From: Naematelia aurantialba
Lineage: Eukaryota; Basidiomycota; Tremellomycetes; Tremellales; Naemateliaceae
Direction of reading: 5' to 3'
NCBI GenBank assembly: GCA_021527695.1
Contig: JAKFAO010000012.1
Coordinates: 806,001-870,000 of the forward strand
Length of the DNA: 64,000 nucleotides
Below, one piece after another: positions 1 to 10,129 of the stretch. Each line of letters begins with the position of its first letter. Within the stretch, counting starts at the first letter, position 1. The notes under the pieces were generated by a model. It ran no database searches and had not been told where the DNA came from. It saw nothing but the letters and a program-made list of their open reading frames with translations. The translations under genes were made by a program, and so were the position numbers.

Positions 1-56
1 GGAGAGGTAGGCAAAGTGCATCTTGGACGAGAGAAGCTGTTTGGCTCGAGTTGGGA

Positions 57-311
57 TCAAGTGGTAGCAAGGGTAGACTTCCAGAACCAGTCTGAGAAGG
101 TCAGGTGGGGTGCGGAGACGTGAAGAATGAAGCTGTAGGTAAAGACTGTGCCGAGAGCGAGAGAGAGTGCCGAGAGCGGAGAGAGAGTGACCAGAAGAGA
201 GACGAGAAGAGCGAGAAGAAGACTGCAAGAAGGGATGAAAGGAAGAGAACGAGAATGGTCGACTTGGGAGAGGAGGAAACCAGCACCGGGAGCCCGAAAG
301 TGAGCCAACAA
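57..311 (-). CDS. possible small hydrophobic protein or 5' exon of a gene
   Basis: An 84-codon open frame with a strongly hydrophobic middle (leucine/serine/valine-rich residues about 28-65) that could form one or two membrane segments. I recognise no family. The reverse complement is very pyrimidine-rich (CTCTCT-like), so part of the hydrophobicity may only reflect low-complexity DNA; a second overlapping frame reads similarly. It could be the first exon of a gene running off the left edge or a chance ORF. Confidence 0.2.
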   Translation of the reverse strand: MLAHFRAPGAGFLLSQVDHSRSLPFIPSCSLLLALLVSLLVTLSPLSALSLALGTVFTYSFILHVSAPHLTFSDWFWKSTLATT

Positions 312-780
312 GGTGCCCTCTAAAGGCCGACCCCCTCTACTTTCTTTCTTTCTTTCCCCCGGGGGTGAAGATTGAAGCTTTGGGGGGGGGGGGGCATTGG
401 GCCATTCGGCGCCGCGTCAAAGGCCTGCCTTTGGAGACCGAAAGGGCCCTCCCCACGGCCGTGCTAGTCGCCTACCCGCGTTTTTTTAGGGTCACCTGAG
501 CCCGGACACAGGGGTAAAATCGCTGTTTCATCACCTAATCGCGGACTCCGTGTTTCAAGTTTCGCGGCTCTCGGCAAAGGGTCGCATTTCTTTCTTTCTC
601 TACATCGGCAGATGATAATTCTGCCCACTACCAATCCTGCACGGCAAGCGGAACCTTGAGCTTTGTCTAGACGCTCGTTCTTTGATCGACCAGCTGACCA
701 AGTCACTGCTCAAAGTGGCAGCCGTCGCACGTCCTGACACGAATGACATCAGACACTGCCGCATCGAAGCTCGGAACAGC
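312..780. other. intergenic, with a 13-bp G run
   Basis: No convincing coding frame. A (CTTT)n-like pyrimidine stretch near 340-355 and an uninterrupted run of 13 G at 382-394 are visible. It lies 3' of the secreted protein gene ending at 781. Confidence 0.6.
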
Positions 781-1796
781 TCACCATTTAATCGGGAATT
801 TGCCATCGAATGTCCCTCCCGAGGCTGCATTCATAGCGTCCCACAGACCCTGTGTGAGATCGAGATCGCCAGAGTCGCACCCTCTGGGCCAGCGTCAGTC
901 CCCTGTCCTACTTCAAGTGGGTAGAAAAGGTAGACCCCGCCTAGCCGAATCCGTTGCAGGCCGCAGTGACAGAAAGATACACTCACGTGCACCTGTCCTG
1001 GACGACGGCGTCCATCTCGACCCCGGACGCGACGGCCGTGATATGCACGGTTGCCCCACAGCTCTTGGAGCCGCCACCGTTCGTCCCGCCCAGCTGTAGG
1101 TCGTACTGAGTGTGACTGAGGGCGACGATATACTGCGAGTCATCAATGGCGTTCCCGCAAGCCCCAGCGGCTCCTTGTCCTTGGTAGTAAGTGGCTTCGC
1201 GTGGGGTGAGTCAGCGCTGGTGGGCACTTGGGCACAAGGTACGTATAAAGGACGGGACACTTATCAGTGAAAGGGCCGGTATCTACGCTGCTGCTAGAAC
1301 TGGAATTGGACCCGCTTCCCGACGACGCCGATGCGGACGCAGACGCAGACGCAGAAGCAGAAGCAGCGCCGGCGTGTTTACTCTTCGTGGCGTGCGCCGC
1401 GTTTGTGGGGTCGGCCGCATCTGTGGCGTCCGTCGCGTCGGTTGCGTCGGTTGCGTTTGTCGTGTTCGTCGAGGAGGATGAGCTCCAGTCGTCGGACGGA
1501 CTTGAATCGTCAGACGGACTCGATTCGGCCGAGGTCGTTGTCGTAGCAGCAGCGGAACCGCCGGCGAAGAGGTCCTTATCCCCCGAACCGTCGTCTACGA
1601 GGTTGGCCGAGGTCGTAGCTGAAGCATTGGAACTGGAATCACTGGCGCTGGCACTGTCACTGTCACTAGCACTAGCACTAGCGGTGGCGGTGGCGGTAGC
1701 TGTGGAGTTAAGGCTGCCGGACTTCACGCTGCACACACCAGCCAGGGTGTGCGGGGCCAGCAGCAAGGCCGGCAGGAAGAGCGAGAGTGCGAGCAT
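781..1796 (-). CDS. secreted Ser/Thr-rich protein with C-terminal double-psi beta-barrel (RlpA/expansin-like) domain
   Basis: The first exon opens with a signal peptide (MLALSLFLPALLLAPHTLAG) and runs through about 160 residues of Ser/Ala/Thr/Asp low complexity, with alternating SASAS and TDA triplet repeats. It then enters a compact domain: exon 2 (about 990-1195) encodes ATYYQGQGAAGACG ... SCGATVHITAVASG ... VVQDRCT. The last exon (about 781-875) encodes GCDSGDLDLTQGLWDAM and ends FPIKW-stop. This is the layout of fungal RlpA-like double-psi beta-barrel proteins (Y-Y-G start, CG, DxC, then the D-L-D-L-S-xG-L-F/W block). The exon 2-3 junction is in phase (ACGTGAGT donor, CCCAG acceptor); the exon 1-2 donor is uncertain. 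A paralogue lies upstream on the same strand. The likely role is at the cell wall or as a secreted effector; the catalytic residues of expansins were not verified. Confidence 0.8.
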
Positions 1797-2486
1797 TCCT
1801 CTACTCAGGGTTACGCGGGCAGGTCGGACTCGAACACCAGGTTCGAGGATGAATTGTTTTGGTATTGGTACCGACAGGATAAGTCACAGACTCAAAGACG
1901 GGGCGGGGCGGTCGAGGTGGCTTATCGTGCACCTTGAGGTATCTGCTCTCAGGCCGACGACATGCATCCCTATCGGTCCTTTGCGTCGCAAGGGATCAGA
2001 AGGGACGAGCGTCAATGGAGTGGCGACTTGATACATGGCGTTCATTGTTCTTCCCCTTGATTTCCTTTGCGTGCACTGCGTCCTGGCCCTGATATCCACA
2101 ATTATGCCCGGTGTATGTATTCTGGTCCAGCTCATGAGGATGGCGATGTAATGCTCATGCTTACTGGGCAAGGAGGTGAAGGAGACTCGATAAACGGTGC
2201 GACTAAGGGGTGTACCATATTGTGTTGTGGACCTCGGTGCTGAGCACCCTGCGTACCCTGGTCGGGACGTCCATGCAGTACTACACGGGGCTCTTGCAAC
2301 ACTTTTAAGGAGGGGCATGATAATCGATAAGTTACAAGCTACATGTACACAGTGCAGCCTTCCCCCTGGCAGGCAATCCCCCCCCCCTCCCTAAGCCAAC
2401 CCCGCAGGTATGCGTTGGCTATCGGTCCGGAGTGGCATCGGGAAAGTCGACGCAGGTCTCGCAAGTCCTAGCCCCATCAGCTTGCA
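1797..2486. other. intergenic between the two paralogous secreted protein genes
   Basis: About 690 bp holding the promoter of the 781-1796 gene and the 3' end of the next. Only short chance ORFs are seen. A C-rich stretch occurs near 2378-2392. Confidence 0.5.
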
Positions 2487-3826
2487 TCACTGTACAGTTG
2501 GATCCAGGCCAGTGTGGGAGACGACATACCATGAAATCTCGAATTCGCCGTCAAACTGTCCCCCAGACTGGTCGTTGAAGGCGTTGAAGAGGCCGGTCGT
2601 CATGTCCAGACTGCCCCAGTGGCAGCCGTCTCCGCTCGCTGTTAGCCTGCTCTGCGTCAGTTCTCTGGAGTCACCGCACGGAGGCGCGGGGCGGACAGGT
2701 CTTCGAGTTTGATGAGGGGCGACGGGGTCTTCAAGTTTGATGAGGGGCGGACGGGTCTTCAAATACGAAGACAGGATCACATCGTGTTCACCAACGAACC
2801 GACTCACGGGCACTCGTCGAGAATCGTGGCTTTGAGGGTCACGCCGCTCGCGACAGCAGTGATGATCACCTCCTTGCCGCAGTTTGGATTCGGATACGTG
2901 TTTGCCCCCGAGACGTCCCACATGGGCTCGTTGAGCGCTACAGTGTAGTTGTCCGGATACACCGGCTGGTCCCACCCGTAACACCCGCTTTCGCCCCCCG
3001 ATGCCGGGTTGGTGTAGAATGTTGCGTTGCGTGCAGTGCCGTCAGCGTGCGCTCGGCGAGAGCGTTGTGGTTGAGGAGCAGAGGTAGAGCGTCATGAGTG
3101 AGAGAGCAGAGTTAGAGCGCCGTGATTGACAGAGTAGACTTGGAGCGTCGTGATTGAGAGACCAGACTTATCTGTGTAGGTCTGACTATCGCCACTTCCG
3201 CTGCCACCAGCACTGGCACTTGCGCTGGCACTTGCACCGCCGCCGCCGCTGGTGTCTGTCGGAGCGGTACCAGTAGGAGTGGTGCCTGTAGTCTTGTTTC
3301 CACTTCCGTTGCCGCCTTTGCTATTGCTAGCTGTGCGCGTCTTGGTCTTTCCACTTCCCTTGCTTGCCTGGCCTTTGCCTGTACTGCTGGTCGCGACCGG
3401 CGGTGTGGCAAGACGATTTTCGTCTCCGTCGAGAGCGGTCGAGGACGCGGTACTGTCGGTAACGCACGAGGACCCAGAGGGACATGGCAGGAATTCCTCC
3501 AGAACTGCACCGGACGCAGTGGTGGGTACTGCACCGGATGCAGTTGTGGTCACAGCTGCAACGGCTGCGCCAGCCGAAAGGGAGGTGCCCGTCGAGTCTG
3601 AAGTGCTCAAGCCCGACCCCGCCGGGTCGTCAGCGAGGAGATCGTTTCCTGTCGGGGAAACCGCCGAGGTGTTGGACGCTCCGCCTGCATGAGATTTCAC
3701 AGCAGCCGACTTGGAAGTGGAGGAGCCTGTCCGGCCGGTGCTGGATGGGGCTTTGCATGTTCCCGCTCCCAGCGCGGGGTTGAACAGCGTCAACAACGAG
3801 AGTAGAAGGAGGGGTTGGCGAAACAT
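2487..3826 (-). CDS. second secreted Ser/Gly/Thr-rich protein with double-psi beta-barrel domain, possibly damaged
   Basis: A paralogue of the 781-1796 gene with the same plan. Exon 1 (from 3826) gives a signal peptide (MFRQPLLLLSLLTLFNPALGAG) and about 190 residues of Ser/Thr/Gly/Ala low complexity. Exon 2 (about 2813-3050) gives ATFYTNPASGGESGCYGWDQ, then NPNCGKEVIITAVASGV and TILDECP. Exon 3 (about 2487-2640) gives GCHWGSLDMTTGLFNAFND and EFEISWYVV. The exon 2 donor (CCGTGAGT) leaves phase 2, but the AG acceptors I can find before exon 3 give phase 1. Either an unseen splice is used or the gene has a frameshift. The intervening intron is long and carries a 28-bp tandem repeat. Confidence 0.7.
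2688..2765. repeat. 28-bp minisatellite, 2.8 copies, inside an intron
   Basis: Three consecutive units beginning GGGGCGGAC or GGGGCGACG and ending GTTTGATGA, the last truncated. It lies in the last intron of the second double-psi beta-barrel gene. Confidence 0.85.
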
Positions 3827-4460
3827 CTCGACTGGGTACCGGGAGATATTGGCGGTCTAAACACTTGACCTGCAAGTGACGCGCTGAAATTCTTATACAA
3901 TAGAGGAAAGTGTGAACAGGAAGAAGAATGTACAAGAGCCAGCGATCATGCAAGACGCGCAGGCGCTGTCTATATCAGATTTCACTGCCCCTTGCCAAGG
4001 CTTCCTCACCCGCCACAGCCGTGCGACCGACAGTGCCCCGTTGATTATGTGAAAGGAGCTCAAGGACCTGAGGATGACTGCCCCCGAGGATGCCTGCTCC
4101 TGAGGATGGCTCTCCTGAGGATGTCTGTCCTGAGGATGACTACCCCTGAGGATGACTACCCCTGTCCCCCCTGGGACATGAAAGGATGAGCTTGGTGCGG
4201 GTTCGGACTATGGGTGGCAAATGGAACAGCATGCTGGAATGCCACTCCCTTGACATGGCTACAAAGGAGCGGCGACTGGACCAGCAGACACGGAGGTAAC
4301 TCCACAGTAAAGAGGCAGCTGCCGGCAAGCTAAAGCAGTAAGGCAGGGTCAGCCATTCGATGGTAGAGCACCAGCAGACAGGTGGCTTGGGTAGTTTTGC
4401 CTCTCGCTCTACACAGATATGCATACCAGACGCGCCCTCGTGATATTTCTTCTACTTCAT
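3827..4460. other. intergenic with GAGGATG-core imperfect tandem repeat
   Basis: Between the secreted protein promoter and the 3' end of the 468-residue orphan. At about 4068-4167 a 15-18-bp imperfect repeat recurs six or seven times, each unit holding CTGAGGATG or CCGAGGATG. No supported gene. Confidence 0.6.
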
Positions 4461-5867
4461 TCAGTATGCACTCATGGTCGCAAGGCGCAGGCTGCTGACG
4501 ACCGCCGAGATGCTTCTCTCCGCGTCGGGTGCAGACAAGACGCTATATCGGTAAAAAAGGATGCTGTGCGGCGAGCCATCTGAGGAAGGTGCCATGATCC
4601 GTTGCCACTTGAAGACATTGTAGGCCAACATCATCTTTCGGATAGTCCGATGGTCCAAGTAGCTGCTCGATTTTTCGAACTCTTCCGCCCATTTGGCGTT
4701 CTCGGCCGCCGTGCATATCTCCATCAAGTGCCGGGTACAGCCTGAGGTGCCGCACATGTAGAGTGTTTCCTTGCCGTTTCGAGAAAACTCGGACAACCTG
4801 TGCACCCCTGAGGATGCTGCCGCCAGCCAAGCCGGCGCGTGAGCGCACATCAGGGTGGACGTTGTGGGCGGGGTGGAGCAACCCAGAGTTGAGAGGATGG
4901 CGCCGAAGACTCTGCTGCGAACTGCCACAGTTATCAACTCGCTACACGAGCCATCCACCAGATGGCTCAGTAGTGGGTGCCGGATGAACACCCCATCCTT
5001 GTCTGACACTGCGCCCACATAGAGCCCGTCGTGGCCTATCGGTAGCATCGTCGAGTTGGTTTGCATGTGAGTCGGGGGCATACGGTGGCCCTCCTGACCC
5101 GACAAATAGTCAGTATGGGAGAGAGCAGGCGCGTGCAGTGGGCCCACACCCTGGGGGGGAGCATTCGGCATGACGAACGACTGGAACCCTGTTGTCGGCA
5201 CTCTGAAGTAAGACTGCAGGGCCCTGCCCAAGGTGGCCTGAACAGACAAGTCTCCCATGAACTCTTTCTTCACGAGGCTGCTCGAATTCGTCCTCGCACC
5301 GGAATAGTGTTGCGAGGACGAGCTGGCCAGCGGGGTCGATACCAACTGGCCTTGCCGCCTGGAATTATGATGGGATGCTTGCGAGGCTCGCAAGGCTCGC
5401 AGTGTCCCATCCGACATTAGGGCAGCTGGGATGCCGATCGGGGCTGTCTGGACTGGAGAGGACGAGTGTTCTGTCTTGAACGACGGACCGACGACGGCGT
5501 TCGAGGAAGACAGAGTCCCCGTATCCGACAGACTGGGCTGACCGGCAATGTTACCTTGACCCCGATCCTGCTGAGTGGCAACTGTATTGCCCCAGCTTTG
5601 AAATAGCGGTGGAGCCGACTCCCCTACTGACAGTGATGCCCCAGATTGACGACGCAGCTCTTCATCATAAGCTCTCTGCTGCTCCATGGCTTGATTGAGA
5701 CCATCAAGCCAGTCAAACTTGGGGGCCAGCAACAGTGCCCCCAACGCCTCGGATTCATTATACCAAAGCTCATAGGCAGTCTGCAAGTCGGCGTCGGGAT
5801 CTCCAGACTCCGCCGGTGCTTCTTGCGCCTCAATCTTGACTCTGTGCTCACCAGTTGACGATGCCAT
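4461..5867 (-). CDS. hypothetical protein, 468 aa, unrecognised
   Basis: A single uninterrupted frame of 468 residues, long for this intron-rich window. The first 80 residues are acidic and helical-looking (DLQTAYELWYNESEALG; FDWLDGLNQAMEQQRAYDEE). The middle (about 100-270) is Ser/Gln/Pro-rich and probably disordered. The last 170 residues look folded, with Cys residues in CGTSGCTRHLMEICTAAEN, followed by helices (YLDHRTIRKMMLAYNVFKW). The C-terminal block could be a globular domain with an unknown ligand; the layout would suit a fungal transcription regulator, but I see no DNA-binding motif and assign no function. Confidence 0.65.
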   Translation of the reverse strand: MASSTGEHRVKIEAQEAPAESGDPDADLQTAYELWYNESEALGALLLAPKFDWLDGLNQAMEQQRAYDEELRRQSGASLSVGESAPPLFQSWGNTVATQQDRGQGNIAGQPSLSDTGTLSSSNAVVGPSFKTEHSSSPVQTAPIGIPAALMSDGTLRALRASQASHHNSRRQGQLVSTPLASSSSQHYSGARTNSSSLVKKEFMGDLSVQATLGRALQSYFRVPTTGFQSFVMPNAPPQGVGPLHAPALSHTDYLSGQEGHRMPPTHMQTNSTMLPIGHDGLYVGAVSDKDGVFIRHPLLSHLVDGSCSELITVAVRSRVFGAILSTLGCSTPPTTSTLMCAHAPAWLAAASSGVHRLSEFSRNGKETLYMCGTSGCTRHLMEICTAAENAKWAEEFEKSSSYLDHRTIRKMMLAYNVFKWQRIMAPSSDGSPHSILFYRYSVLSAPDAERSISAVVSSLRLATMSAY

Positions 5868-6830
5868 TGACTAGCGTGAGTTTGGTGTGAGTATGCAGTA
5901 CGTCAACAAGCGTGTCGAGAGGGCAAGTGGCAAATCCTTCTCAAATACTGTAACCTCGCTCGCTTGGGACTGAGGGTTGAATCCTTTAATCACTACGACA
6001 GCGTCTTCTCGTCGGACTCAACATGTCTTTCCCCGCACAACAGCAGCGTAGTGAGGTTAGATAGGTGGGATTTACCCGGTCAGATCAAAAGACAGCGGAA
6101 CGAGCAGCCTCTAGACCCAAGACGTCATTCGGCTCGCGTCTTGGGTCTTTGCCTTGGACTTCCATCCCATCTCGAACGCAGGAAGAACCAGCCAGAAGGT
6201 GAGATGCCTAGCCTTCTCGGAGGCAGACGCCTCGACTCTATATTTCCGCTATCATGCTGCTGGAAGGCCGAAAGAAGACATTGATCTTCCATTGCCCTCC
6301 TGAACTACCTTGAGAAGCCCAGCTCTGCCCTGGCGCTAGCCTCACCTTCAGCTTCAAACCCTCTTCGCCCAGTTAACACGCTCTCCACTCTTCAATACCC
6401 CCTGAAGGTCATGTGGAGTTACTGAAATGCGTGCTCAGCTGGTGGCTGGAGCGTACGCACTAAGGATACCTGTTACCCATCCTACCACCATGTCAATTTG
6501 ACCCTTCGGCAACAGTGCAGTTGTGAACGGTGACACTTCTAGGTCAGCGGTATTCGTCCACTTGATTCAGCTTGGCCATATGTTTGCATAGCAATATATA
6601 GGCAACTCAGCAATAGGCAATTCTCTCCCCCCCCCCTCTCCCTCCCTGGCGGCTGAAACACTACTGTAACTATCTCCTGAAGAAGGCAAGTGTCAATTAC
6701 AATAGACCGCGAGGTGCGGTGAGCGCTAATAGATGACTGTCGACGGTTGGTGGCGGAAGAAGATGAGAGTCTGTGCAAGGAACCCAGAGGGCACATGCAC
6801 AAGAAACGAACTACTTCCCAGCAAAGTGGT
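5868..6830. other. intergenic, contains a perfect 12-bp hairpin
   Basis: About 960 bp with no supported gene. It includes a perfect inverted repeat at 6113-6124/6137-6148 and a C-rich tract near 6631-6645. A short minus-strand frame (6539-6802) looks random. Confidence 0.5.
6113..6148. repeat. perfect 12-bp inverted repeat with 12-nt spacer
   Basis: The left arm AGACCCAAGACG (6113-6124) is the exact reverse complement of the right arm CGTCTTGGGTCT (6137-6148). It could form a hairpin or be a dimeric protein site. No flanking transposase or tRNA features are seen. Confidence 0.8.
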
Positions 6831-7951
6831 TCAGGATCGTCGACGACGCTTTGTTGTACTCTCGGGCTTCTGCTGGCCCATCCGCAGGCTAGCTCGTGTC
6901 ACCGGTCTGTTCCTGGAAGCATGCAAGGACATACTCTCTTCGCCTGTCACACTATCGCTAGAGTGATCGGTTGCGTTGTCTTTGCAAGGCAGGTACTCGG
7001 AGTCATCTGTGTCGGAGCCCGAGGGAGAGGAGGTTGAGGATGGAGTGGAAGAGTGTGCTTTGCGTTTTGATGAAGTTTTGCTAGACGCGTCCCTGTCTCT
7101 GACATTCGAGCTCCCAGCCCAAGAATGAGAGCGGCTCCGTGTGCTCGAGGCTATCACCTCCCCAGTCTGCGAATTGATCTTTGCCTTTGCTTCCAAGATC
7201 CCACGGAGGATAGACCTTGCCGTTTCTGAAGGCTCGGATACGCTTCTCGACACAGACGGAATATGGGACGGGGGGAACAGACTGCTTGGGGTGTTCTGGC
7301 TGGTCGAAGGGGTGCCTAGAACGGCAGTCCTAAACGAAATCAGAGGCATGCTCAGACCTTTTTTGGACTTACCCGCAGTAGAGACTCAGAGGCGAGAGCA
7401 CCGCAGAGACTTGGGGCTCTGTAACACACGTCAGGCCGTCAGCGGTATACTGGGAGAGACTTGCCTGATGGTGGGGACTCGGCAGCTCCTTCTTCGTCCT
7501 CGTCTGTTGACGAGCCGAAGAGCTCCTTTTCAGTCCACTTCCGCTTTCCTTCACGATCGTCACTGCCGTCCTCACAAACTTCTGTCACATCCCTCAGTTC
7601 TGCCGCTCGGAAAAGCTCTTGGTTGTCGCTGAACTCACCGTTCTCAAACCGATCAACCGCCATGATTTCCGTGCTCTGTTTGTCAAAGTTCACGCTAGAC
7701 TCTTGTCCTTCACCACTCTCTTCGCCGGAGCTCAAGAGGAGAGGTACGCCATTCAATGTGATGGAGGGAGGCTCGGAGTACGTATACTCCTGCTCTTGAG
7801 CATTCGGCCAGTCTGCGTCTTCCTTGGCTGGTGCTGAACTGAACTCCTCGTCATCCGAGGGATATAGAAGCTGCAACTCGTCAGAACTCTCAGACAAGTG
7901 ACGTTCAAACGTCAGACCGTCGCCGTTATTGGGAACAGAGTCTTCTGTCAT
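6831..7951 (-). CDS. hypothetical Ser/acid-rich protein, probably three exons
   Basis: Exon 1 from an ATG at 7951 (an in-frame ATG at 8041 is possible) encodes an acidic, Ser-rich, probably disordered protein with LYPSDDEEF and GSSTDEDEEGAAESPPSG. A short middle exon (about 7370-7412; PQVSAVLSPLSLYCG) joins in phase, through a GTAAGT donor, to the last exon at 6831-7328. That exon encodes TAVLGTPSTSQNTPSS, an SR-rich stretch, SSPSGSDTDDSEYLP and a basic tail TTKRRRRS. The first junction is not resolved. The basic tail resembles a nuclear localisation signal. No family recognised. Confidence 0.4.
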
Positions 7952-8041
7952 GTTTAATGGCCGTTTTGTAACCACAAATCCATACAGTAACTTTGCTGAC
8001 AGGAGGCTACTTATATTTGTGAGCGGAGAATCAATGGGCAC

Positions 8042-8623
8042 TATTAGGAAACGACGCGAACTACTGTACGAAGGACGTCGTTTGAGCTCCTCATCCAGTG
8101 CGCCTCACCAGAGGTGTTTCCCCCTTTGACAGGACGCTCCTTTTCCTGATGGAGCGTCACTCTTTTGCTGGTTCGCTGTACACAGCCTTGCTCACTGCCT
8201 CTCCCACCCACCCCACCCCTGGCCCACAATCCCCTTGGCCGCCCGCCCGTGCCTTCCTGTGCGTATGTGACATTTCTTTGTTGTTATTTCTGTTTGGAAA
8301 GGGGGAGGGGGCAAACCGAGGAGTTGTGTGTTTGCGCCTCCGGGAACAAGTGACAACCGTTGGCGGGAGTGGAGCGCGCTACCGAGCGGCACATCACTCA
8401 ATATGTACGGGACCCAGAATGATCCGGTCCGTGCGCATAGCCTATTTTTGCCGTTCACCCAGGACGGGACCCACGCAGTCCATCTGGAGAGAGTCACAGA
8501 TAGCCACGGGGGGCCAACATGATAGCACATTGTGATCTGTCCATGCGTCATGCCCTTCAACTGCCTCGGTCGTATACTCGCTCTCAAACTTCAATGTTGA
8601 TTGCATCGCAGACGTTTGGGCAA
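8042..8623. other. intergenic or unassigned
   Basis: Short chance ORFs on both strands only. Nothing convincing seen. Confidence 0.4.
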
Positions 8624-9007
8624 TCACGGAGGTCCAGACGGAATGAGCCGTGTTGATGGATTTGTCTTTCCTTCATCGAAGGAATCACCCTCCTCCTCGG
8701 AGCTCGAGCTGCAAGTCAAGTCTGATAGTTCCCCACCAAGAACGGCGTTATCTTTCCATCTATCAATGTATTGTTTTGCGGATCCCTCCGCTCCGATTTC
8801 GAGGTCACGATGCCTAAGCAGGGAGGGACTTTGAGTAGTTTGGGGGTCAGTTACCGGCGCGCACATTTCGTCAGACTCAGAGCCAGGTTCCGTCGAGGCT
8901 CTCGAGGCGACTAACATTTCATGCACCTCCCATGCCTCCTCATGATCCGCACGGAGTCGTGTCGCGAGTTCTGCCAAGGGGGTAAATGGACGATGGTTCG
9001 TCGTCAT
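8624..9007 (-). CDS. small hypothetical protein, 127 aa
   Basis: An open frame starting MTTNHRPFTPLAELATRLRA. A helical N-terminal part (LATRLRADHEEAWEVHEMLV) is followed by an acidic, Ser-rich segment (CSSSSEEEGDSFDEG), similar in style but not clearly in sequence to the neighbouring 6831-7951 gene. It could be an exon of a larger gene with 9080-9379 or a young orphan. Unrecognised. Confidence 0.35.
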   Translation of the reverse strand: MTTNHRPFTPLAELATRLRADHEEAWEVHEMLVASRASTEPGSESDEMCAPVTDPQTTQSPSLLRHRDLEIGAEGSAKQYIDRWKDNAVLGGELSDLTCSSSSEEEGDSFDEGKTNPSTRLIPSGPP

Positions 9008-9079
9008 TGAAACATTCTGGCTGGAGGTAGCGGGTCTACACAGGCATGAGCAAGGCTCCTGCCTACGCTGAGAAGCGAC

Positions 9080-9379
9080 CTACGACGGAAGGAAGGGACT
9101 CGGGCCCGGATAGCCTGGCCATTTTGACCGCCGTCTGTCTGAGTCAACTGCATCGACTGTCGGCTGTGGTTGAAGACTAGAATGCATCACCCGTGAGGCT
9201 GTGGCGGGGTACTCTGTTTGTGAAGAACTCGCTATCGCTGTGAATGACCTCCCATGTGTCTCTTCAAACTCGCCCTTGGTTCCGTTGCTTGAATATGAGT
9301 CGCTTGGCTTGAGATCTGATGAAGTGGGGCTGCCGGACGTGTGACCATTCGGCATTCGAAAGGTGCTCGGCTGCTCCAT
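9080..9379 (-). CDS. small hypothetical Ser-rich ORF, 99 aa
   Basis: Starts MEQPSTFRMPNGHTSGSPTS and is Ser/Thr/Pro-rich and probably disordered throughout. No motif is recognised. It may be an upstream exon of the 8624-9007 frame, but no clear donor is seen before its stop. Confidence 0.25.
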   Translation of the reverse strand: MEQPSTFRMPNGHTSGSPTSSDLKPSDSYSSNGTKGEFEETHGRSFTAIASSSQTEYPATASRVMHSSLQPQPTVDAVDSDRRRSKWPGYPGPSPFLPS

Positions 9380-9510
9380 GGTGATATAAATGAGCGGTTT
9401 TGAAAGTGAGACAGTCTAAAGGGTCAGCAGAGTGTAATCTTGTGATTCTGTTGCAATGTGGGTCAAGGCGGTGGCAGCAAAAGTATCTCGCCGGGAATTC
9501 GCCACTCATC

Positions 9511-9912
9511 TCAAATCTCAAAGGATCGCTTCTCTCGGACCTCGACGGTCGAGTCAGAACACTTTGCCCCGGATGAAGTCCAGATCCTCCATCCTCCCAA
9601 TAGACGCTTCATTCCTTTTTCCAGCAGCATTCGTGTCTTCAGAATCACCACTGGTCGCCTCTCGGTGGAATCGAGCTCCAGGCAGGATTTCAAGCCATTG
9701 TCACGCTTCTGACGACTCGGGGAGTCGTGACAACTCGCTAGCATCCTTGGATAGCTCGGCCATCTTGAACAACGTCCAAAGTGTCTGAGGACTGCACCCA
9801 ATATCCTTCTTTTGTAAATCGGTAGGATTCGGCGACTTGTAGTTGCAGTTTCAGCTCCACTAGAGAGCACTTGACGCAATGACAATGAGGCGATTTCTCG
9901 CGGCTCCCCCAT
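9511..9912 (-). CDS. small hypothetical basic ORF, 133 aa
   Basis: An Arg/Lys-rich open frame (for example LPIYKRRILGAVLRHFGRC) with no recognised family. Plus-strand frames overlap it. It may be spurious or a remnant. Confidence 0.2.
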   Translation of the reverse strand: MGEPREIASLSLRQVLSSGAETATTSRRILPIYKRRILGAVLRHFGRCSRWPSYPRMLASCHDSPSRQKRDNGLKSCLELDSTERRPVVILKTRMLLEKGMKRLLGGWRIWTSSGAKCSDSTVEVREKRSFEI

Positions 9913-10129
9913 AAATTGGATCCTTGATTACTAATTGATAAATGCATAGCTAAAAGGGAAACGAACCCCCCCCCCCCCTACCTTCCCGAACCATAATCTC
10001 AGCTGACTGTCAGATCGACGCTGTCGATTCATGGCACGTATCCGCCTGTTCTGACCGGTAGGACAAGCCACTGGCATCAAGGAGACAGCACATTGCGGTA
10101 GTCCACGCAGATGATGTTGACTCCAGTGT

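Noticed and set aside
1267..2031. 254-codon plus-strand frame opposite the first secreted protein
   Set aside because: It mirrors the repeats of the minus-strand stalk, has no domain and overlaps a gene with signal peptide and conserved exons.
6113..6148. Terminal inverted repeats of a transposon or a bacterial-type terminator
   Set aside because: The arms are only 12 nt apart with no element between them, there is no transposase, and rho-independent terminators do not apply to this genome.
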